Shown here: positions 47,173 through 57,257 of the stretch, piece after piece
Layout of the letters: each line of letters opens with the position of its first letter
How positions within the stretch are numbered: the stretch's first letter is position 1
Translations under genes and position numbers: made by a program
Notes under the pieces: generated by a model
The model's database searches: none
What the model saw: the letters and a program-made list of their open reading frames with translations, nothing else
Told to the model about the DNA's origin: nothing
Assembly: GCA_026988315.1 (NCBI GenBank)
Contig: JALSLJ010000076.1
Coordinates: 33,760-97,759, forward strand
Reading direction: 5' to 3'
Length of the DNA: 64,000 nucleotides
Source: Sulfurimonas sp.
Lineage (GTDB): Bacteria > Campylobacterota > Campylobacteria > Campylobacterales > Sulfurimonadaceae

Positions 47173-47457
47173 CTACTCTACGATTGGTTCTTTATTTGCG
47201 CGTTGCTCATCAGTAATATCATCACGATGTGATGGACTCTCACCAACTACATCCCAAACAATACAACCCTCAGTTGGACATGAAGTAGCACACGCTGGCT
47301 CATCATGATGATCAACACACTCTACACATTTGTCAGGGTAAACATAATAAATCTCTTCACCTGTTGGATTATCATCCTCATCTACAATTGCTTCAACTGG
47401 ACACTCATCTATACATGCACCACAGTTGATACAAGTATCATTAATATATACTGCCAT
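47173..47457 (-). CDS. 2[4Fe-4S] ferredoxin (Allochromatium-type)
   Basis: CINCGACIDECPVEAI and CVECVDHHDEPACATSCPTEGCI. Confidence 0.93.
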   Translation of the reverse strand: MAVYINDTCINCGACIDECPVEAIVDEDDNPTGEEIYYVYPDKCVECVDHHDEPACATSCPTEGCIVWDVVGESPSHRDDITDEQRANKEPIVE

Positions 47458-47620
47458 TTCATTCTCCTAAATTTAATAAGATAACTATAACAGAAGATTT
47501 TTAAAGGTAGCTAAAATATGTTTTGTTCTGAGGTAATTCTAAAGAAAAGTTACACTTTTTCAAGTGTTCAAATGAAGAACTTTTACGACGCATATAATTG
47601 TCGCAAAAGTCTCAAGTAAA

Positions 47621-48778
47621 TTAAAGAGCTAAATAATTTTTAATATCTTCTACTCTATCTGTTTTCTCCCAAGTGAAAGTATCTTCTTCTCTTCCAAAGT
47701 GTCCATAAGCTGCTGTTTTTCTATAGATTGGACGGAGTAAATCAAGAGAATCAATAATACCCTTAGGGGAAAGATCAAAAAGCTCTTTTATACATGCTTC
47801 AATTTTTTCCTCTTCAATCTTACCTGTACCATGAGTATCAACCATTATAGATGTTGGTTGCACTACGCCGATTGCATATGAGATTTGTATAGTTGCCTTA
47901 TCGCATGCACCAGATGCTACTAAGTTTTTAGCAACATGACGAGCAGCATAAGCAGCACTCCTGTCAACTTTAGTAGGGTCTTTTCCAGAAAATGCACCAC
48001 CACCATGAGGGCAACTTCCACCGTATGTGTCAACAATAATTTTTCTACCAGTAAGTCCCGCATCACCTTGAGGACCACCAATAACAAATTTTCCAGTAGG
48101 ATTAATATGTAAGATAACATCTTCACCCATCAATTCTGCAGGGATAACTTTGTTTATCACCTCATTTATCATATCTTCATGAATCTTCTCTTGAGAAACT
48201 TCAGGGGCATGTTGCGTAGAGATAACAACAGTCTCGACTGAAACTGGCTTATCATTGACATATTTTACACTTATTTGTGCTTTTCCATCAGGACGAAGAT
48301 AAGGAACTATCCCCTCTTTGCGAACCTCTGCAAGTCTGTGAGTTAAGCGATGTGCTAAGTGTATCGGAAGAGGCATAAGTACCTCTGTTTCACGACAAGC
48401 GTAACCAAACATTAAACCTTGATCACCTGCACCTATCTCACCGCCCTTTTGGTCAACACCTTGATTGATGTCCGGAGACTGCTCACCAATACCATTTAAA
48501 ACTGCCGCTGCTCTATGGTCAAAACCATAGGTTGCATCTGTATAACCAATCTCTTGGATAACTTTTCTAGCAATCTCTTGCATTGGGGCATAAGCCGTTG
48601 TCTTCAGTTCACCTGCAATTACACAAAAACCATTTGATACTAATGTTTCACACGCTACGCGTGCATTAGGATCATGCTCAATAATATAATCCAAAATTGC
48701 ATCACTGATTTGATCTGCCATCTTATCAGGGTGCCCTTCTGTTACAGACTCTGAAGTAAATATATACTCTTTTGTCAT
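47621..48778 (-). CDS. metK: S-adenosylmethionine synthetase
   Basis: [52 protein letters not shown]. Confidence 0.97.
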   Translation of the reverse strand: MTKEYIFTSESVTEGHPDKMADQISDAILDYIIEHDPNARVACETLVSNGFCVIAGELKTTAYAPMQEIARKVIQEIGYTDATYGFDHRAAAVLNGIGEQSPDINQGVDQKGGEIGAGDQGLMFGYACRETEVLMPLPIHLAHRLTHRLAEVRKEGIVPYLRPDGKAQISVKYVNDKPVSVETVVISTQHAPEVSQEKIHEDMINEVINKVIPAELMGEDVILHINPTGKFVIGGPQGDAGLTGRKIIVDTYGGSCPHGGGAFSGKDPTKVDRSAAYAARHVAKNLVASGACDKATIQISYAIGVVQPTSIMVDTHGTGKIEEEKIEACIKELFDLSPKGIIDSLDLLRPIYRKTAAYGHFGREEDTFTWEKTDRVEDIKNYLAL

Positions 48779-48862
48779 CGATTTTCCTTATTGAAGTACA
48801 GAGTCTAGCTCCGTAAATCGATGAAAGTATATCTTATTTTTTCTAATGTTTCTTGAATTGAA

Positions 48863-49687
48863 TTATTTTGATAAATTATAAAAGTAGTTTGTAGCTTCTA
48901 CATAACCATCAACACTACCGCAATCAAAACGCTTTCCTTCATATTTGTACCCAATTACCATCCCTTTTTTTGCTAAAGTCAATAGTGCGTCAGTGATTTG
49001 AATCTCCCCATTTTTACCTGGCTTTGTATCTTTAATGATGTCGAAAATATCTGGCGTCAAGATGTAGCGACCAATAATTGCAAGATTCGATGGTGCCTTA
49101 TCATTATCTGGTTTTTCTACCATATCATCAACCATAAATATGTTTTTTTCTATCTCTCTACCTGAAATAACACCATATTTATGCACATCTTTTTTAGGAA
49201 CCTCCATAATAGCAACTATACTACATTTATATTTTTTATAAAGTTTTACCATTTGAGTTAAAACACCATCGCCCTTAGTGTTCACACATAAATCATCTGC
49301 TAAGATAACTGCAAAGGGATCACTCTCACCTACTAAAGATTTTCCTTTATAGATAGCATCCCCTAAACCTTTCATCTCATTTTGACGAGTATAGGTGAAG
49401 GTACAAGTTGCAATGAGTTTACGAATCTCTTTGAGCATATCCTCTTTTGAAGTATCTTTTATTTGATGCTCTAGCTCATAAGAGATATCAAAATGGTCTG
49501 TAATAGCACGCTTACCACGCCCAGTAATTGTTGCCATAATACTACAACCAGCTTCAGCCGCCTCTTCCACTCCATACTGGATAAGTGGCTTGGTTAAAAT
49601 AGGCAACATCTCTTTTGGCATTGCTTTAGTAGCTGGTAAGAAGCGAGTTCCATATCCCGCTGCTGGAAATAGACATTTTGTAATCAT
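48863..49687 (-). CDS. galU: UTP-glucose-1-phosphate uridylyltransferase
   Basis: CLFPAAGYGTRFLPATKAMPKEMLPI, VILADDLC. Confidence 0.95.
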   Translation of the reverse strand: MITKCLFPAAGYGTRFLPATKAMPKEMLPILTKPLIQYGVEEAAEAGCSIMATITGRGKRAITDHFDISYELEHQIKDTSKEDMLKEIRKLIATCTFTYTRQNEMKGLGDAIYKGKSLVGESDPFAVILADDLCVNTKGDGVLTQMVKLYKKYKCSIVAIMEVPKKDVHKYGVISGREIEKNIFMVDDMVEKPDNDKAPSNLAIIGRYILTPDIFDIIKDTKPGKNGEIQITDALLTLAKKGMVIGYKYEGKRFDCGSVDGYVEATNYFYNLSK

Positions 49688-49890
49688 ATTTTTTCCTTTA
49701 TATAAATAATAGATGTGATTGTATCGTTTGTAATATTATGTATTGCTAAGAGTTAAATATAAATGATTACATTATCAATACAATAAAAGATAAAATTTTT
49801 CTTTAAGTATATTTACTTGCTAGTAAAATCAGAAGTTTATTAATTTAATTTAGATAAAATTCCAACATTAAAATAATAAGGATATATAAT

Positions 49891-50487
49891 ATGTTAGTAA
49901 CAAACAAAGCTCCAGATTTTACAGCAACAACAGTTTTAGGTGACGGTTCAATCGTTGAAGATTTTAAATTATCAGAAAACATGGGTGAAAAAGGTACAGT
50001 TTTATTTTTCTATCCACTAGATTTTACTTTCGTATGTCCTTCAGAACTTATCGCTTTTGATCATAGACTACAAGAGTTTAAAGATCGTGGTGTTGAAGTT
50101 ATCGGTTGTTCTGTAGATAGCCAATTTTCTCACTTTGCTTGGAGAGAGACTCCAATTAACAATGGTGGGATCGGAAGAGTTGGTTACCCACTAGTAGCTG
50201 ACCTTACAAAACAAATATCTAAAGATTATGATGTACTTTTTGGTGAGGCTGTAGCATTGCGTGGTTCATTTCTAATCGATGCAAAAGGGATAGTTCGTCA
50301 CGCTGTTATCAATGACTTACCACTTGGAAGAAACATTGATGAGATGTTAAGAATGGTAGATACAATGCAGTTTACTGATGAGCATGGTGAAGTTTGTCCT
50401 GCTGGTTGGGTAAAAGGTGACGAGGGTATGAAAGCTACAACTGAAGGTGTTGCTGAATACCTTGGCAAACATGAGGGTGATTTATAA
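49891..50487 (+). CDS. 2-Cys peroxiredoxin (AhpC/TSA family)
   Basis: FFYPLDFTFVCPSELIAF, GEVCPAGW. Confidence 0.95.
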   Translation: MLVTNKAPDFTATTVLGDGSIVEDFKLSENMGEKGTVLFFYPLDFTFVCPSELIAFDHRLQEFKDRGVEVIGCSVDSQFSHFAWRETPINNGGIGRVGYPLVADLTKQISKDYDVLFGEAVALRGSFLIDAKGIVRHAVINDLPLGRNIDEMLRMVDTMQFTDEHGEVCPAGWVKGDEGMKATTEGVAEYLGKHEGDL

Positions 50488-50496
50488 GCACTTTTT

Positions 50497-50521
50497 TAAC
50501 TCTCACCTCATGTGAGAGTTA
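50497..50521 (+). terminator. Hairpin downstream of the peroxiredoxin gene
   Basis: TAACTCTCAC-N5-GTGAGAGTTA 10 nt after the stop; weak/no U tract on the + strand. Confidence 0.45.
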
Positions 50522-50671
50522 GATCACTAGCTAAGTCCTGAATCAAAAATAACACCATTCCAACTTACACACTTTTTTGATTTTTACACCAAAAAGTTCC
50601 ATTCTATGATTTTTATATGAAGTATAAGAATTAAACTGCTATCATAATTAAAATTATTTTAACGGATTACT

Positions 50672-50965
50672 ATGAAAACTACACTCCTTATATTTTTACT
50701 TTCGATGTCACTAATAGCTTCTCAAGCACAAACTCCAGAGAGTTCAAATGCAGCAGAAATTCCAAAATATATGGTTGATGCTAAAACTTTTAGTATGATT
50801 GATTCTACACAAGCTTTTTATGTCATAGGTGGGAATAAATATGGCATTATGACAAAAAGAATCGCTTTTGCAAAAAAGGAAGATGCTCAAGAGTATGCTA
50901 AGATTAATGGTGGCGAAATTGTAGATTACAAAGCATTTATTGAGAGTCTTAAGAAAGCTGAATAG
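50672..50965 (+). CDS. NosL-like periplasmic protein, C-terminal-half only
   Basis: Signal peptide then MVDAKTFSMIDSTQAFYVIGGNKYGIMTKRIAFAKKEDAQEYAKINGGEIVDY, resembling the NosL C-terminal region. Confidence 0.65.
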   Translation: MKTTLLIFLLSMSLIASQAQTPESSNAAEIPKYMVDAKTFSMIDSTQAFYVIGGNKYGIMTKRIAFAKKEDAQEYAKINGGEIVDYKAFIESLKKAE

Positions 50966-51057
50966 TTTACTTTTTTCATCCCAACCAAAATCTATAATTA
51001 TTGTGTAAGCTGTGGCAGTGCAAAACAGTTCTTGTATCTAAATTTTCTTTATCTGCT

Positions 51058-52329
51058 CTACTGAGCAACTTTATCCATCTTCACAAATTCTAAAGCCTTG
51101 TAATTTACAAATACTATCTCATGCCATTGACCTCTTGGTGCTATAAGGTTTAAGCGTTTGGGATTGGAACTTCTTGAGAGTGCCACATAAAACTGAGAGG
51201 GTGCAAAAATCTCATTTGTCTCAATAATCAAATCGATTATACTCATCCCCTGTGATTTATGGATGGTGATAGCAAAAGCGAGCTTTATGGGAAATTGATA
51301 GACACTAAAAATATTTTCCTCTAGCATCTCTTTTTTTCCATCAACCGTTTTTTCTTTCCATGTAGCTTTACTCTGAGCAACAGCTTCAAGTTTTACAACT
51401 TTTTCATCACCCTTTTGCACATATACATAGTTATTGTCAATATTTACAACAACCCCGCGCTCCCCGTTAAAATAGTTCCAAGAATTTCTAGTAAAAAGAA
51501 CAGGTGCACCTATTTTTAACTCTAAATCTTTTTCTATTCTTGAGTCATTCATAAAACGCTCTACTTCAACATCTTTGACATTTTTTAGATGTTTTACTAC
51601 CTGCGCCTTTTTACAAAAGAGTTCTGCATCTATAAATGAGAGCTGATTTTTATTGTGTCTCGAAGCTGACACATTTTTACCAAACAAAAATGTAAACTGA
51701 CTTAAATCTTGCGGGAGGGCTTTTATATATTCGTTGAGATTGTTATGTACATCTTCATCAACATAACCGTATCTGACATTATGTAGAAGTTTTATAAACG
51801 CTTCATCATCGGTTCTGTATATGTGAGTTAGTTCTATTTGAAAAAAATCAAACTCCTTCCAACTTTCAGACTCAAAAGCAAATCGTACCTCACCATAACC
51901 TCTTACAACTGGTGGAAGCTGTAAAAAATCACCAACAACAAGTAAAGTACCTTTAAAATCGGCTTGAGATAGCCTGAGTTTTATCATATCTAACAAGGTG
52001 TCACTCACCATAGAAATCTCATCAATTACTATCAAATCCATACCGTGTATAAGTCTTTTTATCTTCTTTTTAATCTCTAGCTTACCATTTAACTCTAAAT
52101 CTTTTAGATCACTTGCTATCCCTAAATCTAAAAAGCTATGAAGAGTTTGACCATTGATGAGTGTTGCAGCCATCCCAGTTGAAGCAAGTTTTGCCACTTT
52201 TTTAGCATCTTGTTCAAAGTGTTTGATAACCTCTCTAGTGATTGTAGTTTTTCCAACACCAGCACCACCAGTTAAAAAAACATTTGTTTTATTATTTAAT
52301 TTATCTATTGTTACACTTAGAAATTCCAT
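51058..52329 (-). CDS. Pif1/RecD2-like superfamily 1 helicase
   Basis: FLTGGAGVGKTTITREV, LIVIDEISMVSDTLLDMI, VVGDFLQLPPV, AFAITIHKSQGMSI, YVALSRSSN. Confidence 0.88.
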   Translation of the reverse strand: MEFLSVTIDKLNNKTNVFLTGGAGVGKTTITREVIKHFEQDAKKVAKLASTGMAATLINGQTLHSFLDLGIASDLKDLELNGKLEIKKKIKRLIHGMDLIVIDEISMVSDTLLDMIKLRLSQADFKGTLLVVGDFLQLPPVVRGYGEVRFAFESESWKEFDFFQIELTHIYRTDDEAFIKLLHNVRYGYVDEDVHNNLNEYIKALPQDLSQFTFLFGKNVSASRHNKNQLSFIDAELFCKKAQVVKHLKNVKDVEVERFMNDSRIEKDLELKIGAPVLFTRNSWNYFNGERGVVVNIDNNYVYVQKGDEKVVKLEAVAQSKATWKEKTVDGKKEMLEENIFSVYQFPIKLAFAITIHKSQGMSIIDLIIETNEIFAPSQFYVALSRSSNPKRLNLIAPRGQWHEIVFVNYKALEFVKMDKVAQ

Positions 52330-52385
52330 GAGTGAATAATATCTATTATCACTATAAATACAGATAAATTAGAGTAAAATAAGCT

Positions 52386-53630
52386 ATGAATAGAATTTTA
52401 ATTATTGAAGATAACAAAACACTCGCAAAGCTTATAGCCAAAAAGATATATGCTGCACTCAACTTTGAAGTTGATCTAGCATACAGCTTCTCTGAAGCTA
52501 AACTATTTTTAAAAAGATACACCTATTTTGTAACTCTACTTGACTTAAATCTCCCAGATGCTCCAAATGGAGAGGTGGTGGATTATGCTCTTGAAAAAAA
52601 TAATCATGTCATAGTTCTTAGCGGAAATATAGATAAAAACTTTAGAAAAAGTATGCTCAAAAAAAACATCATAGACTATGTAAACAAAAGCGGTGTTAAC
52701 GATATAAACTACATTATTCAATCACTCAAAAGACTCAAAAAAAATCAAGCCCATACGGTTCTCGTTGTTGATGATTCTATGGTTCTGAGAAAACAGCTCA
52801 AAGGGATGTTAGAAAACCTTTTTTACCAGGTGATTACTGTGGCTCACGGGGAAGAAGCACTTGGGATGCTTGCAACTCGTTCAGATATAAGCCTTGTTAT
52901 AACAGACTACAATATGCCCGTTATAGATGGTCTTGAACTAACCCGTGAGATTAGAAAAACATACAATAAAAATGAACTTAGCATCATAGCTCTCTCCTCA
53001 AACGAAGATGATGAGATAACCGCTATGTTTTTAAAAAGTGGTGCAAATGACTACATCAAAAAGCCTTTTTCAAAAGAGGAGTTTTCATGTCGCATCAATA
53101 ACACTATAGAAGCCTTAGAAAATATCCATATCATCACCAACCATTCAAATCGTGACTTTTTAACAGGTCTTTATAACAAACGATACTTTTATGAAGATAT
53201 GAATAACTATTTTTTAGAGGCAACTCAAAATGGGGAAAGTTTCGCAATAGCAATGATAAATATAGATAATTTCAAAAAAATTAATGATAAATATGGTCAC
53301 GATTCTGGCGACAAGGTTATCGTCAATCTCTCAGAAATTCTTAGATCCAATACAAATCAAAATGATATAGTTGCAAGATTTAGAGGTGACGAGTTTTATA
53401 TAGTGCTCAAAAATATTAGCAATGAAAACGCTATGAATGTTTTTGAGAGATTAAGAAAAGAGATAGCAAAATCAATAACAATAAGTGAAAAAGGGGAAGA
53501 GATACACTTCACCATATCCATAGGTGTGTGCATAAACCACGAAGATACACTCGATGACAGTATGAACCACGCAGATATGATGCTCTTCAAAGCAAAACAA
53601 AACGGAAGAAATCTGGTTGCCTTTGAATAA
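52386..53630 (+). CDS. Response regulator: REC-REC-GGDEF(variant) protein
   Basis: Two receiver domains (LLDLNLPDA; ITDYNMPVIDG) then GGDEF-like domain with RFRGDEF. Confidence 0.88.
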   Translation: MNRILIIEDNKTLAKLIAKKIYAALNFEVDLAYSFSEAKLFLKRYTYFVTLLDLNLPDAPNGEVVDYALEKNNHVIVLSGNIDKNFRKSMLKKNIIDYVNKSGVNDINYIIQSLKRLKKNQAHTVLVVDDSMVLRKQLKGMLENLFYQVITVAHGEEALGMLATRSDISLVITDYNMPVIDGLELTREIRKTYNKNELSIIALSSNEDDEITAMFLKSGANDYIKKPFSKEEFSCRINNTIEALENIHIITNHSNRDFLTGLYNKRYFYEDMNNYFLEATQNGESFAIAMINIDNFKKINDKYGHDSGDKVIVNLSEILRSNTNQNDIVARFRGDEFYIVLKNISNENAMNVFERLRKEIAKSITISEKGEEIHFTISIGVCINHEDTLDDSMNHADMMLFKAKQNGRNLVAFE

Positions 53631-53765
53631 GTAAAAAAAATTACACTCAAAAAAAAGAGCGCTTCTTTGATATAATAATTATATCAAAGAATTTTGCAAC
53701 TCACTATTTTAATTCTCATTTTAGCTTCAAAAGGGAGTTTTTTTGGCATTTTAGCCCTTAATTTC

Positions 53766-54905
53766 TCACTCTGCTAAGATGATAAGCTCTCCAAAAGGGG
53801 GAGCAGCCTCTTTTGGAGTTATCCATTTCACATCATAGTCTGGATATTTACTTGGAAACTTTCCCTCCATATCTGTAAAATACAGAAGTAACTTAGTATC
53901 TCTTAATTCATTTTCTATAAAATCAAAAACAGGTCTAAAGTCTGTTCCACCTAAACCTTTCACATCAACCGCTAAAATATCTCCGCTATAAAAAACTTTA
54001 TGTAAATGGATTCTATCATCGCAAACAAGTAGGTCAATTTGATAGTTTTGTATAGTTGTCATTAAAAAGTTTATTTCACTTAAAAATTTATTTAACAACT
54101 CTGCATCAACCGAACCTGAGCCATCAACCGCTATAACAATTTGAAATCGTTTACTGATACAAGAGGGAAGATAAAGCCCCATATGGAGAAACTTTTTATT
54201 GGGTGGCAAAAGAGTATAGTCATCTTTGTGAAATTTATCAATAGCTGCTTGCAATGCATCTCGCCAGTCAATTTTACCACATCTATCAATCTTAAAAAAC
54301 CTCTCTAGCGAGTTTGGCAATTCACCTTTTTTCTTTTCAATCTCAAGTATGCTTTTACTAAACTCTTCAAATAACTGTTCTTGTAAAAGTGTATCTTGAG
54401 TTATTTGTTCTCTCTTTTGTTGATTTTCTTCTTTGGTGTCTGCATCATCGCTAGTATTACGCACATCATCTATATCATCAGCTTCATACTCTAGCTCATC
54501 GCGAAGGATGTCATGTTTAAGTTCAGCGTAAATCTCCTCAGCATACAAACCACAAAACCTTTTTGAGTAGTGTGCTTGCCAAGGTCTATCCATCCCATTC
54601 TCTACCAACATATCGTTTATCGCATAATCAGTTGCTAATTGCCAAAGCCACCCGCTTCTGTTGTTTTGTCTTGACTCATGAGCGAGGGAGGCATGCATCG
54701 CTCCATTGGCAAATACAAACTCCATCTCAGATAGTTCCAATTCATCAAAAAAATCAGGGCTGTATTCAAGTTTAACACCATCGCTTCTAAAAGATTGAAT
54801 CTCATCATTTACAACAAGCTCAAGTTTTGAAGCGATGGTTCCAAAATAGGGGTAGTCAACTAAAAGCTTTGCTTTTGCTTGTGAGATTTTTCTGGATAGT
54901 TCCAC
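53766..54905 (-). CDS. VWA-like/putative metallopeptidase-domain protein (DUF2201 type)
   Basis: MIDAS-like VAVDGSGSVD, GLGGTDFRPVFDFIE, YFTDMEGKFP; N-terminal region with AHESRQNNRSGWLWQLATDYAIND. Confidence 0.85.
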   Translation of the reverse strand: MELSRKISQAKAKLLVDYPYFGTIASKLELVVNDEIQSFRSDGVKLEYSPDFFDELELSEMEFVFANGAMHASLAHESRQNNRSGWLWQLATDYAINDMLVENGMDRPWQAHYSKRFCGLYAEEIYAELKHDILRDELEYEADDIDDVRNTSDDADTKEENQQKREQITQDTLLQEQLFEEFSKSILEIEKKKGELPNSLERFFKIDRCGKIDWRDALQAAIDKFHKDDYTLLPPNKKFLHMGLYLPSCISKRFQIVIAVDGSGSVDAELLNKFLSEINFLMTTIQNYQIDLLVCDDRIHLHKVFYSGDILAVDVKGLGGTDFRPVFDFIENELRDTKLLLYFTDMEGKFPSKYPDYDVKWITPKEAAPPFGELIILAE

Positions 54906-54910
54906 TCTAT

Positions 54911-55948
54911 TTACCCTAAAAGGTAAGCAAACTTTTTAACCCACTCTTTAAAAACAGGTGAATGTTCCATACCTACGCCATTTCTTTGTAAATCTTGCAC
55001 TATCATAACAGCGAACTCACTCTTAAGCTCTAAAGTATAACTCAGTAAATTATCTAAATTTTGTGGGGTATTGCTTTTGAGTAAAGCACTGATAACTCCT
55101 ACACTTAAAGCATATAAAACATCCACCTCATCAGAGTAATCACCCTCACCCGAAGATAAAATATTTTGTATATCTGGCAATCTACCCATCACCTTGGAAA
55201 AACTCAAAAATCCAACTGCAACCTCTCGCCCAATTGCACCAGAGAGTGCATCTAAAAGAAGTGCTTCACTCATGCCACTACGCAAAATACTATCAACATA
55301 TTCCCAACTTCTCGGTGTTGCAAAACTCTTCACATCGCTCTTTGCATCAAAAGTAAAAAGATGCTCATTTTTATAAGCTATGTATGCAATTATCCTCTCA
55401 TCAAGCTCTTTTTTATATGCCCAAAATCGCCAGTCATCTACATCCACTTCCATCTCAAAATGAACAAATCTATTTGCTAAAGGGGAAGGCATACGGTAAG
55501 TTACACCTCTGTCGCCATCTCTATTTCCAGCAGCAATTATCGCCCAACCATCTGGAAGAATGTACTCTCCAACTTTTCTATCAAGGATAAGCTGATATGC
55601 AGAAGCTTGAACAGATGGGGGAGCTGCATTTAACTCATCAAGAAATAAAATCCCCTCACCATCACGAGGTAAAAATGCAGGAGGTGCCCAGAGTGCAGTG
55701 TGGGATTCTTTATCATAAAAAGGGATCCCTTTTAAATCTGTCGGATCCATAAGGGCGAGTCGTAAATCTATAAAGCCTATCTCCTTAGAATCAGCTATCT
55801 GCTTCACTATAGATGATTTTCCAATACCGGGTGCACCCCAAAGAAAAGTTGGCACTTTTTGCTCAACTAAAGATGTTATGGTTGCTGTAAGATTTGATGC
55901 CTTCATATATTTTCCTTTTGTTGTGTCGAAATACTCTAAACTAACCAA
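54911..55948 (-). CDS. MoxR-family AAA+ ATPase
   Basis: LWGAPGIGKSSIVKQIAD, GILFLDELNAAPPSVQASAYQLILDRKVGEY, AAGNRDGD. Confidence 0.9.
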   Translation of the reverse strand: MVSLEYFDTTKGKYMKASNLTATITSLVEQKVPTFLWGAPGIGKSSIVKQIADSKEIGFIDLRLALMDPTDLKGIPFYDKESHTALWAPPAFLPRDGEGILFLDELNAAPPSVQASAYQLILDRKVGEYILPDGWAIIAAGNRDGDRGVTYRMPSPLANRFVHFEMEVDVDDWRFWAYKKELDERIIAYIAYKNEHLFTFDAKSDVKSFATPRSWEYVDSILRSGMSEALLLDALSGAIGREVAVGFLSFSKVMGRLPDIQNILSSGEGDYSDEVDVLYALSVGVISALLKSNTPQNLDNLLSYTLELKSEFAVMIVQDLQRNGVGMEHSPVFKEWVKKFAYLLG

Positions 55949-57180
55949 CCGATATTTTCACTTTGAATGTGTTTACCAAATGCTGGATTCTCTTTTACAT
56001 AGCGTTCAAAACGGCTATCTAGTTGCAATTGATATAAAATATCAATAGGTGTACTCTCATTTTTAGCGAGATTTTTTAAAATCTTTTCATCTGATAGTTG
56101 ATATAACTCCTCTATAATATCTCTTGGTGTTGCTATATTTGCACTGAGGGATAAAAAGTTTTTTTTATCTTGATATGCTTTTATTAAAATCTCTTGAGAA
56201 CAAGCACTGTTTTCATAAAGAAGTTTATTGATAGCATCACTATCGAGTTCCAATAAAGATTCAAACATATCTTCACTCAAATTCTTGTTTGCACTAAGAG
56301 CGAAATGTATCTCATTATCATCTAATAAGAAAAGTTTTTTTTGCATAGATTCATCTAAAGTTTCATTTGAAGCTAAAATAGAGTTATACTTATATAATGT
56401 TGCAAAAATCTCATCATCAAGCTTTATATTTCTAGCTATAATTTGTGCAAATTTTTTATTTTTTATTAATTCTTGAACTATAGATTTCTCAAGATTAGAA
56501 TTATATGCGATTGCCTCTTTTACATTTTCATCATCTTCTTTTAAAAACTTTTTTAAAACTTTTTGAGAGATATTTTCGTGTGTTACTAAAGCTTTTACAA
56601 TTTTAAAATGGTTTTTTATGGGTTCAAGGCTAGCAATAGCTTCCAAAAGCTTTAGATCCTTTGTTTGTAAAACAAGATGATACAATCCAGTAGTAGCATA
56701 CTGAACATTGTGGTTACGCTCTATATTTTCATAAAAACGCCCTATAAGTGCGGCTGTTACATCACGGTTCTCGTCATTATCAAAAAAGTCCTCACCACCC
56801 CATGAGTACATTTTTAAAAGTCTTAAAAATAACTCATCACTTACCATGCTGTTTTTCAAAAAATCTATTAATCTATCTTTATCATGAGAAAGTTTTAAAC
56901 TCATAAGAAGAGTATCTGCATCTATAAACCTAACCAACTCTTTCTCTAAAACATCTATAGATATAGCACCTATTTTTTGCTTTTCATAAAGTTCATCACT
57001 CATATTTTGCTCATAAGGGGTCATCATCTTTCCATCAACAACTAAGACAACATCAGCACTGTACTCTTGCAGCACAGATATTTTATGATATTTCATCTGG
57101 GCATCAAACTCATTCGCACTAAATGCACGGCTTTTTCCAAACAAAAGTATAGCTTTATTTTTTATGGTCTCTAAATTCAT
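55936..57180 (-). CDS. LRV/HEAT-like helical repeat protein
   Basis: Repeated 'L..NENLS.DMFESLLELD..AINKLLYENSACSQEIL' type helical pairs; overlaps the MoxR gene start by 13 nt. Confidence 0.7.
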   Translation of the reverse strand: MNLETIKNKAILLFGKSRAFSANEFDAQMKYHKISVLQEYSADVVLVVDGKMMTPYEQNMSDELYEKQKIGAISIDVLEKELVRFIDADTLLMSLKLSHDKDRLIDFLKNSMVSDELFLRLLKMYSWGGEDFFDNDENRDVTAALIGRFYENIERNHNVQYATTGLYHLVLQTKDLKLLEAIASLEPIKNHFKIVKALVTHENISQKVLKKFLKEDDENVKEAIAYNSNLEKSIVQELIKNKKFAQIIARNIKLDDEIFATLYKYNSILASNETLDESMQKKLFLLDDNEIHFALSANKNLSEDMFESLLELDSDAINKLLYENSACSQEILIKAYQDKKNFLSLSANIATPRDIIEELYQLSDEKILKNLAKNESTPIDILYQLQLDSRFERYVKENPAFGKHIQSENIGWLV

Positions 57181-57257
57181 AGCAAAATTATACCTCTATA
57201 TTTTAAATTATAATCCCTTTAGTTATAATGTAACAATTATTTTAAGGAAACTACAAA

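Noticed and set aside
47580-47612. Hairpin ACTTTTACGAC...GTCGCAAAAGT downstream of metK
   Set aside because: A plausible ordinary terminator with one mismatch; not unusual enough to report as a finding.
48779-48862. SAM riboswitch upstream of metK
   Set aside because: The gap to galU is only about 84 nt and shows no recognisable SAM-I/SAM-II core; only a short SD region is evident.
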